Assembly: GCA_003389385.1 (NCBI GenBank) | Contig: QQVM01000024.1 | Span: 1-50,611 of the forward strand | Source of the DNA: Bacteroidota bacterium | GTDB taxonomy: Bacteria > Bacteroidota > Bacteroidia > AKYH767-A > 2013-40CM-41-45 | Reading direction: 5' to 3' | DNA: 50,611 nt | Shown here: piece by piece, positions 1-8,684 of the stretch | Position numbering within the stretch: the first letter of the stretch is position 1 | Layout of the letters: the number at the start of each line of letters is the position of its first letter | Position numbers and translations under genes: made by a program | The notes under the pieces: generated by a model | What the model saw: the letters and a program-made list of their open reading frames with translations, nothing else | Databases searched by the model: none | Told to the model about the DNA's origin: nothing

Positions 1-2447
1 AGTCAGCTACAGCTTGTGATTCATACACATGGGCTGAGAACGGACAGACCTACACAGTAAGCGGTACTTACACTCACGTAACTACCAATGCTGCAGGATG
101 CCCACACACAGCTACATTGAACCTGACTATCAATAGCAGCACTTCATCTACAGAGTCAGCTACAGCTTGTGATTCTTACACATGGGCTGAGAACGGACAG
201 ACTTACACAGTAAGCGGTACTTACACTCACGTGTCTACCAATGCTGCAGGCTGCCCACACACAGCTACCCTGAACCTGACTATCAACCAGAGCACCAGCT
301 CTACTGAGTCAGCCACAGCCTGTGATTCTTATACATGGGCTGAGAACGGACAGACCTACACAGTAAGTGGTACATACACTCACGTAACTACTAATGCTGC
401 AGGATGTCCTCACACAGCTACCCTGAACCTGACTATCAACCAGAGCACCAGCTCTACTGAGTCAGCTACAGCTTGTGATTCTTACACATGGGCTGAGAAC
501 GGACAGACCTACACAATAAGTGGTACATACACTCACGTAACTACTAATGCTGCAGGATGTCCTCACACAGCTACCCTGAACCTGACTATCAACAACAGCA
601 CATCATCTACTGAGTCAGCTACAGCTTGTGATTCTTACACATGGGCTGAGAATGGACAGACCTACACAGTGAGCGGTACTTACACCCATGTAACTACCAA
701 TGCTGCAGGCTGCCCTCACACAGCTACCTTGAACCTGACTATCAACCAGAGCACCAGCTCTACAGAGTCAGCTACAGCTTGTGATTCGTACACATGGGCT
801 GAGAACGGACAGACCTATACTGTAAGCGGTACTTACACTCACGTGTCTACCAATGCTGCAGGATGTCCTCACACAGCTACATTGAACCTGACAATCAACA
901 ACAGTACATCATCTACTGAGTCAGCCACAGCCTGTGATTCGTACACATGGGCTGAGAACGGACAGACCTACACAGTCAGCGGTACATACACTCACGTGTC
1001 TACCAATGCTGCAGGATGTCCTCACACAGCTACCCTGAACCTGACTATCAACAACAGTACTTCATCTACTGAGTCAGCTACAGCTTGTGATTCTTACACA
1101 TGGGCTGAAAACGGACAGACCTATACAGTAAGCGGTACTTACACTCACGTGTCTACCAATGCTGCAGGCTGCCCACACACAGCTACCCTGAACCTGACTA
1201 TCAATAGCAGCACTTCATCTACAGAGTCAGCTACAGCTTGTGATTCTTACACATGGGCTGAGAACGGACAGACCTATACTGTAAGCGGTACTTACACTCA
1301 CGTGTCTACCAATGCTGCAGGATGTCCTCACACAGCTACATTGAACCTGACTATCAACAACAGCACTTCATCTACTGAGTCAGCTACAGCTTGTGATTCT
1401 TACACCTGGTCAGTAAACGGACAGACTTACACAGTGAGCGGTACTTACACTCATGTTGGTACAAACGCTGCAGGATGTCCTCACACAGCTACATTGAACC
1501 TGACAATCAATAGCAGCACTTCTTCTACTGAATCAGCCACAGCTTGTGATTCTTACACATGGGCTGAGAACGGACAGACCTACACAGTCAGCGGTACATA
1601 CACTCACGTGTCTACCAATGCTGCAGGATGTCCTCACACAGCTACATTGAACCTGACAATCAATAGCAGCACTTCTTCTACTGAGTCAGCCACAGCTTGT
1701 GATTCTTACACATGGGCTGAAAACGGCGCTACCTATACAGTAAGCGGTACTTACACTCATGTAACTACCAATGCTGCAGGCTGCCCACACACAGCTACCC
1801 TGAACCTGACTATCAATAGCAGCACTTCTTCTACTGAGTCAGCCACAGCTTGTGATTCTTACACATGGGCTGAGAACGGACAGACCTATACAGTAAGCGG
1901 TACTTACACTCACGTGTCTACCAATGCTGCAGGCTGCCCACACACAGCTACCCTGAACCTGACAGTCAATAGCAGCACTTCATCTACTGAGTCAGCCACA
2001 GCTTGTGATTCATACACCTGGGCTGAGAACGGACAGACCTATACAGTCAGCGGTACATACACTCACGTGTCTACCAATGCTGCAGGTTGCCCACACACAG
2101 CTACCTTGAACCTGACTATCAACAACAGTAGCAGCTCCTTCGAATCAGCAGTAGCATGTGACTCTTATATCTGGGGAGTAAACGGACAGGCCTATACGAT
2201 GAGCGGAACATACACTCATGTAAGCACGAACGCATCAGGATGTCCGCATACATCCACGCTTGATCTTGTGATAAACAGCAGTACCAGTTCCAGTGAAACT
2301 GTTACAGCCTGCAACACTTATACCTGGGCCGTAAATGGTTCCACATATACAGCAAGCGGAGTTTATACACATACGGGTACAAATGCCTCTGGTTGTCCGC
2401 ATACATATACACTGAATCTCACAATTGATCCATGTCCAACCAACACA
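1..2447 (+). repeat. Sixteen tandem 153-bp repeats
   Basis: The period is exactly 153 bp (51 codons): the GAGTCAGC-type element recurs at about 1, 154, 307 and so on up to 2143 and 2295. The first fourteen units are close to identical in DNA. Small codon variants (for example TGCCCACAC versus TGTCCTCAC, and AGCAGC, AACAAC or AACCAG at the linker) are shuffled among units rather than tracking order, which suggests recent recombination or conversion. Units 15 and 16 are much more diverged and form the boundary with the C-terminal region. The array continues beyond the left edge of the window. Confidence 0.97.
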
Positions 2448-3038
2448 GTTCTGAACTTCAACGTATTACTCGAGGGTTATTACATAGGCGGTGGATTGAT
2501 GATTAGCACTTTGTATGATCTTGGATTATCCACAGACCCTACAGCATCTGATTCAATAGATATTATGTGGTGGAGTCCTTCGAATCTATCCAATACCAAT
2601 CCTGATTATTCTGTAAAAGTTCTATTGCAGAATAACGGAACTGGAACAGCTATCTTCCCAAGCAGTGTAACAGGCAACTCATTCTATATAGCAGTGAAGC
2701 ACCGTAATTCTGTTGAAACCTGGAGTGCAAATCCTGTTGCATTCAGTTCAAATACTTCATACAATTTCACGGATGCATTGAACAAAGCATATGATGATGG
2801 TTTTATTCCTCCAATGCAGAATCTTGGATCCGGATTGTTTGGAATTTACGGAGGTGATACAAATTATGACGGAGCAGTGGACGGGCTTGATATGAATCTT
2901 GTGGACAATGATGCCAGCTTCGGCGCATTTGGTTACAATTTATCTGATATTACCGGTGACGGAGCTACAGATGGATTGGATATGAACATCATTGACAATA
3001 ATGCAACCTTCGGAGTATTTATGGCTCGTCCATATTGA
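1..3038 (+). CDS. Large repeat surface protein, 3' part (5' end outside window)
   Basis: The frame is open from base 3, so the gene begins upstream of the window. The ATG at 117 lies inside a repeat and is not a start. The visible part has 51-residue repeats, each with the core ACDSYTW, SGTYTHV and AGCPHTATLNLTI. Each repeat carries two cysteines (in ACDSY and AGCPH), probably one disulfide per module. Fourteen copies are nearly identical and two more (from about 2143 and 2295) have diverged. A non-repetitive segment of about 135 residues follows. The protein ends in two calcium-loop motifs, DTNYDGAVDGLD and DITGDGATDGLD, that fit the dockerin/EF-hand-like D-x-N-x-D-G-x-x-D-x-x-D pattern. Such repeats are typical of secreted Bacteroidota adhesins. 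The role in adhesion or matrix building is inferred. No T9SS type A tail is visible. Two hairpins downstream end the unit. Confidence 0.9.
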   Translation, partial: SATACDSYTWAENGQTYTVSGTYTHVTTNAAGCPHTATLNLTINSSTSSTESATACDSYTWAENGQTYTVSGTYTHVSTNAAGCPHTATLNLTINQSTSSTESATACDSYTWAENGQTYTVSGTYTHVTTNAAGCPHTATLNLTINQSTSSTESATACDSYTWAENGQTYTISGTYTHVTTNAAGCPHTATLNLTINNSTSSTESATACDSYTWAENGQTYTVSGTYTHVTTNAAGCPHTATLNLTINQSTSSTESATACDSYTWAENGQTYTVSGTYTHVSTNAAGCPHTATLNLTINNSTSSTESATACDSYTWAENGQTYTVSGTYTHVSTNAAGCPHTATLNLTINNSTSSTESATACDSYTWAENGQTYTVSGTYTHVSTNAAGCPHTATLNLTINSSTSSTESATACDSYTWAENGQTYTVSGTYTHVSTNAAGCPHTATLNLTINNSTSSTESATACDSYTWSVNGQTYTVSGTYTHVGTNAAGCPHTATLNLTINSSTSSTESATACDSYTWAENGQTYTVSGTYTHVSTNAAGCPHTATLNLTINSSTSSTESATACDSYTWAENGATYTVSGTYTHVTTNAAGCPHTATLNLTINSSTSSTESATACDSYTWAENGQTYTVSGTYTHVSTNAAGCPHTATLNLTVNSSTSSTESATACDSYTWAENGQTYTVSGTYTHVSTNAAGCPHTATLNLTINNSSSSFESAVACDSYIWGVNGQAYTMSGTYTHVSTNASGCPHTSTLDLVINSSTSSSETVTACNTYTWAVNGSTYTASGVYTHTGTNASGCPHTYTLNLTIDPCPTNTVLNFNVLLEGYYIGGGLMISTLYDLGLSTDPTASDSIDIMWWSPSNLSNTNPDYSVKVLLQNNGTGTAIFPSSVTGNSFYIAVKHRNSVETWSANPVAFSSNTSYNFTDALNKAYDDGFIPPMQNLGSGLFGIYGGDTNYDGAVDGLDMNLVDNDASFGAFGYNLSDITGDGATDGLDMNIIDNNATFGVFMARPY
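2853..3035 (+). other. Dockerin-like C-terminal calcium-loop pair
   Basis: Two copies about 34 residues apart each show D at positions 1, 5, 9 and 12 of the loop, followed by GLDMN and an acidic/Asn helix (LVDNDASFG and IIDNNATFG). This fits the duplicated F-hand of type I dockerins. Similar pairs are common at C-termini of Bacteroidota surface proteins without any cellulosome. A calcium-stabilised terminal domain or sorting signal is the likely reading. Confidence 0.7.
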
Positions 3039-3062
3039 TACAATGCTAAGGCAAATCAAATA

Positions 3063-3093
3063 TCCGGAATCAGGAAAATGGCCTGATTCCGGA
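3063..3093 (+). terminator. Hairpin after the repeat protein
   Basis: A perfect 12-bp stem (3063-3074 with 3082-3093, TCCGGAATCAGG and its complement) has a 7-nt loop and lies 24 bp after the stop codon. There is only a weak T tract after it, so it may protect the RNA 3' end or act together with the next hairpin. Confidence 0.65.
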
Positions 3094-3228
3094 ATTTGGT
3101 AAGAGTTGATTTTCATTCGATCTTCAGATGGATTGTAAATGAAAAATGAATATTGATTAAAGTGAATATTCTCGAAAATTCTCATCCAGTCGATTTTATC
3201 TTATCCTTTAGTGAAGAATAGTTGAGTT

Positions 3229-3267
3229 ATAAAAGCCAGGAGCATTTGCTCTCGGCTTTTATTTTTC
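3229..3267 (+). terminator. Rho-independent terminator
   Basis: The stem ATAAAAGCC (3229-3237) pairs with GGCTTTTAT (3254-3262). A further 4-bp inner stem (GAGC/GCTC) lies within the loop, and a T run follows (to 3267). It is the stronger terminator of the upstream adhesin transcript. The rest of 3039-3585 is AT-rich and shows no gene. Confidence 0.75.
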
Positions 3268-3465
3268 AAATCACTAAAATGTATTCACCAAAAACTGAAA
3301 TGATAATTTGCAGCTTTGCAATTCTTTAGTAGAATTCAATTAAAGTGAGACATCACTTATAAGGATTTCTGATCTTTTTAATAGTTTATTAAATAAGTCT
3401 TTCCGGCCACAGGACAGGCTAAAAACTTTCGCATATTATTGGTAAAATTTGACCAAGTTTTAACT

Positions 3466-3473
3466 TACATTTG
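3466..3473 (+). promoter_or_regulatory. Possible Bacteroidota -7 box for the 3586 gene
   Basis: TACATTTG matches the TAnnTTTG consensus exactly. A TTTG upstream (3448-3451) is only about 14 bp away, shorter than the usual 19-21 bp, so the -33 half is unconvincing. The start site would fall about 105 bp before the ATG at 3586. Confidence 0.4.
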
Positions 3474-3585
3474 CCAAAATCAGCCACAATTAAGACTTTC
3501 AAGGCTTATCTTTAAGTAATAAAAGTTTAGACATTTGTAGTATATTCATGTAACTAATTACATTTTCACAGCAACTCCAATTTTC

Positions 3586-5244
3586 ATGTTTATCTGTAAA
3601 AGGATTATTTTTTTTATTTGTATAATTTTTTTAAATAATGATGGAAATCTATTTGCCCAAAACGATCTGCCTGCTCCAGCTTCTAACTTTGAAAACATAC
3701 CTGTAGGTTCCCTCATAATTCCTATGGATAATGCTAAGCAATCTATTCCTGGGTATTTCAATCTGAGAGCTTACGGCTTGGTCAATTTGATGTTGCAAAA
3801 TGATATTCCTGTTAAATGGGCGATAAGAAGCGGCAAATCAAAGGATGGAAATGATTTTTCAGCTAATGCAAGAAGAATACTTCCGTCAACTCAGTTTCCA
3901 AACTGGTTTGATTTCAGAGCAGGTCCATTCATAGTTGACAGCACTTATAAAACCGCAGCAAGAAATCTTGCGATCTCTTTTGGAGGGAGCGTTGCGGTTT
4001 ATGAGCTTACGGAAAGTATAAATGTTGATATTCGTTATACGCTTGACTTTAAACCCAGGATTGCAGTTTGCAGTAATGGGGGCAATCAAAATATCCATAG
4101 TAGTATCCTGACGGAAGCAAACATGAATAATCCTGCATGGGTGAGTATAATTCCGGCAAACCAGATTGTTCCTATGTGCGGTTATACTCTTGTGTCGGAG
4201 CCGCACTGGAATGCATCAAATGATACTTTGCACACTTTCGCAGTGTATCGCTATTTAAAAAACGGGGGCAACTTCATAGCACAATGTGCTGGAGTGAGAA
4301 CTTATGAAAATGATGATACGTTGCATACAACTACCGGAATCACATCACAGTCAGGATCCACTCTTGCATACATGAATGCAGATATGCCAGTTATGCAATT
4401 CGAAAATAACCTCACTAATCCCGGTGGCAGTTTGCAGTACTGGGACCGGAATTCAGGCGGTTCATTTCGTTCCACAACTTACACCGGGATCAGAACAAGC
4501 AGTTCTCCCTTTTATCAATTCATGAACGGATCAAAAGTGATTCCAAATAATCAGCGCGGCGGCAACTTGTTTTACTTAGGCGGACATGATTATGGCGGAT
4601 CAAATGCATCCGGCATGATCAATGGGAGAAGGATTTACCTGAATACGATTTTTATACCTCCATCACCGAATGTATACTGCATCACACTTCCTGTCAATTT
4701 GATTTCCTTTTACGGTAAACAGTCAGGGCATAAAATCTCATTGTATTGGGCAACAGCCTCAGAGGAAAATAATGATTATTTTATCCTTGAACGTAGCATA
4801 GATGGAGTCCACTTTGAGGAGATTGCTAAAGTGAATGGTTCAGGAACAGTTTCAACAGTCTCATATTATGAAGCTGAAGATCTTACACCCCTTCCGGGCA
4901 CGAGTTATTACCGTCTTTCGCAAGTTGACTATGACGGCCGAAGTGAAGTATTCGAACCAATATCAATTCGCAACCGCAAAAAATCAGAACTTGTCAGCAT
5001 TTATCCCAATCCTGCAAGTAAAGGGGTGTACGTAATAGGAATTCCATCTTGCGACAGGCAATCACGCGCAGAAATCATCAATTCTGTCAGTTCTACAGTA
5101 CACGTTTCTCATTCCATCAATGCCGACGAAAATGGCATTTGCTACTTCAGTTTTCCGGAAAACCTGCCTGAAGGGCTTTATACTATCAGAATCACTTCAA
5201 AGGAAGAAGTATTCATGAGCAAGTTAGTGGTTCGCAGAAACTAA
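3586..5244 (+). CDS. T9SS-secreted surface protein with type A sorting domain
   Basis: The 552-residue protein starts with a hydrophobic signal sequence (about residues 5-25, ending near LFAQ). Residues about 26-370 form a domain I do not recognise, with motifs such as GGNLFYLGGHDYGG. Residues about 375-465 form a beta-sandwich of the kind often found before Bacteroidota sorting tails (LPVNLISF, LYWATASEENNDYF, YYRLSQVDYDG). From about residue 468 the C-terminus is a T9SS type A domain, with YPNPAS near residue 473 and a basic end (LVVRRN). It should be exported to the periplasm by Sec, then across the outer membrane by T9SS, and anchored or released. It stands alone between the adhesin terminators and the polysaccharide locus. 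Its function is unknown, but the position suggests a surface or matrix role. Confidence 0.9.
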   Translation: MFICKRIIFFICIIFLNNDGNLFAQNDLPAPASNFENIPVGSLIIPMDNAKQSIPGYFNLRAYGLVNLMLQNDIPVKWAIRSGKSKDGNDFSANARRILPSTQFPNWFDFRAGPFIVDSTYKTAARNLAISFGGSVAVYELTESINVDIRYTLDFKPRIAVCSNGGNQNIHSSILTEANMNNPAWVSIIPANQIVPMCGYTLVSEPHWNASNDTLHTFAVYRYLKNGGNFIAQCAGVRTYENDDTLHTTTGITSQSGSTLAYMNADMPVMQFENNLTNPGGSLQYWDRNSGGSFRSTTYTGIRTSSSPFYQFMNGSKVIPNNQRGGNLFYLGGHDYGGSNASGMINGRRIYLNTIFIPPSPNVYCITLPVNLISFYGKQSGHKISLYWATASEENNDYFILERSIDGVHFEEIAKVNGSGTVSTVSYYEAEDLTPLPGTSYYRLSQVDYDGRSEVFEPISIRNRKKSELVSIYPNPASKGVYVIGIPSCDRQSRAEIINSVSSTVHVSHSINADENGICYFSFPENLPEGLYTIRITSKEEVFMSKLVVRRN

Positions 5245-5345
5245 TTGTCAGCCGGTTCTTCTTGTTTCATTCCTGCCTTCATCCAATACAGACAACTGAT
5301 TTTTTTAATATCAATAAAAATTTTACCTATTGAAACCTATTTAGT

Positions 5346-5382
5346 CATTCTTCTGTAGACATTTTATTCATCCAGAAGAATG
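5346..5382 (+). promoter_or_regulatory. Perfect inverted repeat just before the Wza-like gene
   Basis: CATTCTTCTG (5346-5355) and CAGAAGAATG (5373-5382) are exact complements separated by 17 bp. The right arm ends 5 bp before the ATG at 5388. In RNA this would form a hairpin next to the start codon. In DNA it could be an operator for the locus. It has no T tract, so it is not a normal terminator. Confidence 0.5.
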
Positions 5383-5387
5383 TGTCC

Positions 5388-6170
5388 ATGAATCTAAAAA
5401 GGGCAAAAAAATTAAAATTACTAAGGATTTACCTCTTATTCTTGCCTGTATTGCTTCTTTTTGCATGTCAGTCACAGAAAAAGGTGGTCTACTTTCAAAC
5501 AAAAGAAAAAGCTGATACTGTGTCAGTATTCCGTGATACCGGGTATACTGCAGTTATACAACCCAATGATATCTTGAACATATTTGTAGCCAGCATCAGC
5601 GCCGAGGCCAGCAAGTTTTTTAATTATTCTGAAAATCCCAATGATGACAACTCCATGGCTACAGGATTTTTAGTTGATTCGAAGGGAAATATTCAAATGC
5701 CTCTGGTTGGAGTGGTCAAAGTTGGAGGGCTTACATCGGCAGAAGCAAGAGACTCCATTACACGCAAACTTGAAAAATATCTCATTAATCCTTCCGTTAA
5801 ATTAAGCATCCGGAACTATAGAGTAACTGTGCTTGGAGAAGTAAATCATCCAGGGGTGTTCTTGGTTCCCAATGAGCGAATTACACTTCCGGAAGCTTTG
5901 GCGCTGGCAGGTGACATGACGGTTTTCAGCAACAGGGAAAACATTCTGCTCATCAGAGAAAAAAATGGAATAAAGGAGTTTGTAACGATCAACCTCACTC
6001 AACGCGATTTATTCAATTCTCCTTACTATTATCTGCATTGCAATGACATTATTTACGTAGAGCCAACACGAAACAAACGATTCCTGTCTCAAAACTATTA
6101 CAGGGTGATGCCTGTTGTCTTTGGCGGACTGGCAACTCTTATTGCCATATTCAATCTAACTCAACCATAA
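5388..6170 (+). CDS. Wza-like polysaccharide export lipoprotein
   Basis: Outer-membrane polysaccharide export protein (Poly_export/SLBB family), the presumed exit channel partner of the Wzc-like protein that follows 22 bp later. The ATG at 5388 is preferred over the in-frame GTG at 5382, because it gives a clean lipoprotein signal: a basic start, a hydrophobic core and the lipobox LLFAC with the lipidated Cys at residue 27. The export domain follows (YTAVIQPNDILNIFV, then LVDSKGNIQMPLVG and GLTSAEARDSI). An SLBB-type segment comes next (VTVLGEVNHPGVF, ITLPEALALAGD). A C-terminal hydrophobic stretch (VVFGGLATLIAIF) is the likely membrane-spanning helix. At 260 residues it is shorter than E. 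coli Wza, as is usual for Bacteroidota. Confidence 0.92.
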   Translation: MNLKRAKKLKLLRIYLLFLPVLLLFACQSQKKVVYFQTKEKADTVSVFRDTGYTAVIQPNDILNIFVASISAEASKFFNYSENPNDDNSMATGFLVDSKGNIQMPLVGVVKVGGLTSAEARDSITRKLEKYLINPSVKLSIRNYRVTVLGEVNHPGVFLVPNERITLPEALALAGDMTVFSNRENILLIREKNGIKEFVTINLTQRDLFNSPYYYLHCNDIIYVEPTRNKRFLSQNYYRVMPVVFGGLATLIAIFNLTQP

Positions 6171-6192
6171 ATCTCAAGCATACAAGCAATAA

Positions 6193-8643
6193 ATGTCTCA
6201 AATAAATAACCCAAATCAGGATTTTCAGGAAGCTGAAGAAACAGGGTTTGACCTGAAGGGTTTCTTTTTTAATTATATCATCAGATACTGGTATTTGTAC
6301 ATCATCAGCATAGTGATGTCTCTGCTGATAGCTTATTACTACACCTGGTACGCGACTCCGGTTTTCAGTGCATCAGGTACGGTGATGATCAAGCAGCCTA
6401 AAAGCAGTACAGACGCTGCGGACATTCTCAAGCAGCTGAACGATTTCACTACGGACCGAAATATCCAGAATGAAATTGAAGTGCTTAAATCTCGGTCTTT
6501 GATTTCCAAAACCGTACAATCACTCAATTTTAACATTACTTATTTCCTTAAAGGGAATATTAAAACGACAGAGTTATATAAAATTTGCCCTATTGAATTT
6601 AAAGATGATTCACTCAGATATTTCGCATTCTCGGTGCCAATTAAGATTACGATTCTCAGTTCGAGCAAATTTGAGATTTCCTTTTTTAATCCTTCTCTCG
6701 ACAATGAGATAAAAGAAACCTACCGTTTTGGCGAACGTGTCTCAAATGCTTTGGGAAGTTTCAGAATTGAGAAAAGAGATTTCTTCAATAATAAAGCGTT
6801 TGACAACCCGGAATACGATAAAAGAAATTTTGTGATCAGGGTGAATACCATTGACGGACTTATTGACAGGTATCAGAGAGCTGTGGCAATTGCCATAACC
6901 AATAAACAATCATCCATATTGAAGATTTCTCTTGAAGATCCTGTTGCTGAAAAAGCTGTTGATTTCATCAATAAACTGGTTGAAGTTTGGCTCAAGAGCA
7001 ACATTGATGAAAAAAATGAACTTGCCCATAATTCTCTTGTCTTTATTGATGACCAGCTTGCATTGATTTCCAAGGATCTTGACGCGGTTGAAGGCGAGTA
7101 TGAAGAATTCAGATCCAGAAAAGGAATCACGGATGTGAGTTCAGAAGCACAGGCTTATCTGGAAAGCGCGAAAAATTATGATGCGAAAATTTCCGAGCTA
7201 GATGTGAAGCTCAGCTTTTTAAATTATTTGGAAAACTATGTAAAAGAAGGAAAGAATATAAAAGGCCTTTCACCGGCCAGTATAGGAATTGAGGATGCAT
7301 TGTTATTGAAATTGATTACAATGCTCAATGATCTTGAATCACAGCGAAGCTTGCTGTCAACCAGCGCCACTCCTGATAATCCGAGGATGGTTGAGCTGAC
7401 ACTGGCGATTCAAAATACAAAGAGCGATCTGATTGAAAATGTGAAGAGCATCAGACAGGGACTGCAGGCGTCACAAGCAGAAGCCACATCTCAGTTAGGA
7501 AGGATAGAAGGTAAAATTAAATTGCTCCCGGGCTCACAAAGGGTAATGGTGAACATTGAACGGCAGAGAAATGTGAAAGCTTCATTATATACTTATCTGA
7601 TGCAGAAAAGGGCTGAAACTGCCATTATTCTTGCATCTACAGTTTCCGATAACAAACTGATAGACCGGGCACATGCTTCGCACCGGCCAATCAGACCAGT
7701 AAAAACAGAAATATTTGCCATTGCCATTTTAGTCGGGCTGGTGTTTCCTGCCGGATTTACCTATTTGCGCGACATGCTGAATGATAAGATTCGTGACAGA
7801 AATTCACTTGAAAAATCAACTAGCATTCCTCTGCTTGGAATAGTCGGATTCAGCAATACGGAATCAGAACTGGTAGTACGTGAGAATCCCAGAGGATACA
7901 TTGCAGAAGCATTCCGTTCCATCAGAACTAATCTTCAGTATTTCAATACCGTTTCAAACAAGTGCATCACCGTGCTGGTGACTTCTTCCATCAGTTCTGA
8001 AGGAAAAAGTTACTGCGCGCTCAATCTTGCAGGAATCATCGCTTTGTCAGGTAAGAGAACCGCACTGGTTGGATTTGACTTGAGAAAACCCAAAGCTCCT
8101 GAGAGATTTAATCTTTCAAGTGAAGTGGGAGTCAGCAATTACCTCATCGGTGTGGCTGAAAAGACTGACATCATTCAAAAGTCAGATCTGGTGAACCTGG
8201 ATTTCATTTTATCGGGTCCAAAGCCGCCGAATCCCTCGGAGCTTCTCATGAGTCCGAAGATGCCTGAGCTGATAGAATATCTGAAGGAAAACTACGACTA
8301 TGTGATTCTGGACTCACCGCCGGTAGCCCTGATTACAGACGCTCTGATGCTGACTCAATACGCCGACTCCACCATCTATGTGGTGCGGCAAAATCTTACC
8401 AGAAGACATCATCTGGACATAATAAATAAATTCTACAGAGAGGGTAAAATTAAAAACCTCAGCATCCTTCTGAATGCAGTAAAAGCAGGTAGCCTTCCTT
8501 ATGGATATGGCTACGGTTACGGCTACGGCTATGGTTACGGCTATGGCTATGGCAGTGGTTATGGCTATTATGAAGATGACAACGGGAATAAAAAGAAGTT
8601 TTTCAGAAAAAAGAAAAAGAAGAAACAGGAGTCGGCATCTTAA
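6193..8643 (+). CDS. Wzc-like polysaccharide co-polymerase with BY-kinase domain
   Basis: The 816-residue inner-membrane protein has a Wzz-type N-terminus with helix 1 at about 32-53, a long coiled periplasmic part (about 260-470), a second membrane helix at about 507-525, and a cytoplasmic bacterial tyrosine kinase domain. Kinase motifs visible: Walker A SSISSEGKS (598-606), Walker A' ALVGFDLRKP (624-633) and Walker B VILDSPP (704-710). The first Asp expected in the A' motif is Gly here (residue 627), while the second Asp (629) is kept. The C-terminal tyrosine cluster is a strict Tyr-Gly repeat with 12 Tyr (about 770-793), followed by a lysine-rich tail. Autophosphorylation of such clusters regulates chain length and export in known systems. 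It lies directly after the Wza-like gene, as expected for a Wzy-dependent export pair. Confidence 0.93.
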   Translation: MSQINNPNQDFQEAEETGFDLKGFFFNYIIRYWYLYIISIVMSLLIAYYYTWYATPVFSASGTVMIKQPKSSTDAADILKQLNDFTTDRNIQNEIEVLKSRSLISKTVQSLNFNITYFLKGNIKTTELYKICPIEFKDDSLRYFAFSVPIKITILSSSKFEISFFNPSLDNEIKETYRFGERVSNALGSFRIEKRDFFNNKAFDNPEYDKRNFVIRVNTIDGLIDRYQRAVAIAITNKQSSILKISLEDPVAEKAVDFINKLVEVWLKSNIDEKNELAHNSLVFIDDQLALISKDLDAVEGEYEEFRSRKGITDVSSEAQAYLESAKNYDAKISELDVKLSFLNYLENYVKEGKNIKGLSPASIGIEDALLLKLITMLNDLESQRSLLSTSATPDNPRMVELTLAIQNTKSDLIENVKSIRQGLQASQAEATSQLGRIEGKIKLLPGSQRVMVNIERQRNVKASLYTYLMQKRAETAIILASTVSDNKLIDRAHASHRPIRPVKTEIFAIAILVGLVFPAGFTYLRDMLNDKIRDRNSLEKSTSIPLLGIVGFSNTESELVVRENPRGYIAEAFRSIRTNLQYFNTVSNKCITVLVTSSISSEGKSYCALNLAGIIALSGKRTALVGFDLRKPKAPERFNLSSEVGVSNYLIGVAEKTDIIQKSDLVNLDFILSGPKPPNPSELLMSPKMPELIEYLKENYDYVILDSPPVALITDALMLTQYADSTIYVVRQNLTRRHHLDIINKFYREGKIKNLSILLNAVKAGSLPYGYGYGYGYGYGYGYGYGSGYGYYEDDNGNKKKFFRKKKKKKQESAS
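8500..8571 (+). repeat. Tyr-Gly dipeptide microrepeat in the BY-kinase tail
   Basis: Nine consecutive Tyr-Gly pairs, then SGYGYY, encoded by alternating TAT/TAC and GGA/GGC/GGT codons. The codon mixing argues that the repeat is kept by selection on the protein rather than by fresh slippage. Near-repeats of 6 bp could still slip and change the number of tyrosines. Confidence 0.9.
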
Positions 8644-8684
8644 CTGAACCGAATACCGGATTCGTACTTTTTTAGCGACAGCCC

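Noticed and set aside
1-2447. Regular direct repeats that might look like a CRISPR array
   Set aside because: The whole 153-bp unit repeats without unique spacers, and the frame is open throughout with a conserved protein pattern.
2940-3185. Minus-strand frame overlapping the end of the repeat protein
   Set aside because: It is antisense to the conserved calcium-loop pair and to the hairpin at 3063-3093, and has no recognisable features.
5346-5382. Invertible promoter of the kind controlling Bacteroides capsules
   Set aside because: The repeats are only 17 bp apart with no promoter between them, and no recombinase gene is in the window. A hairpin or operator fits better.
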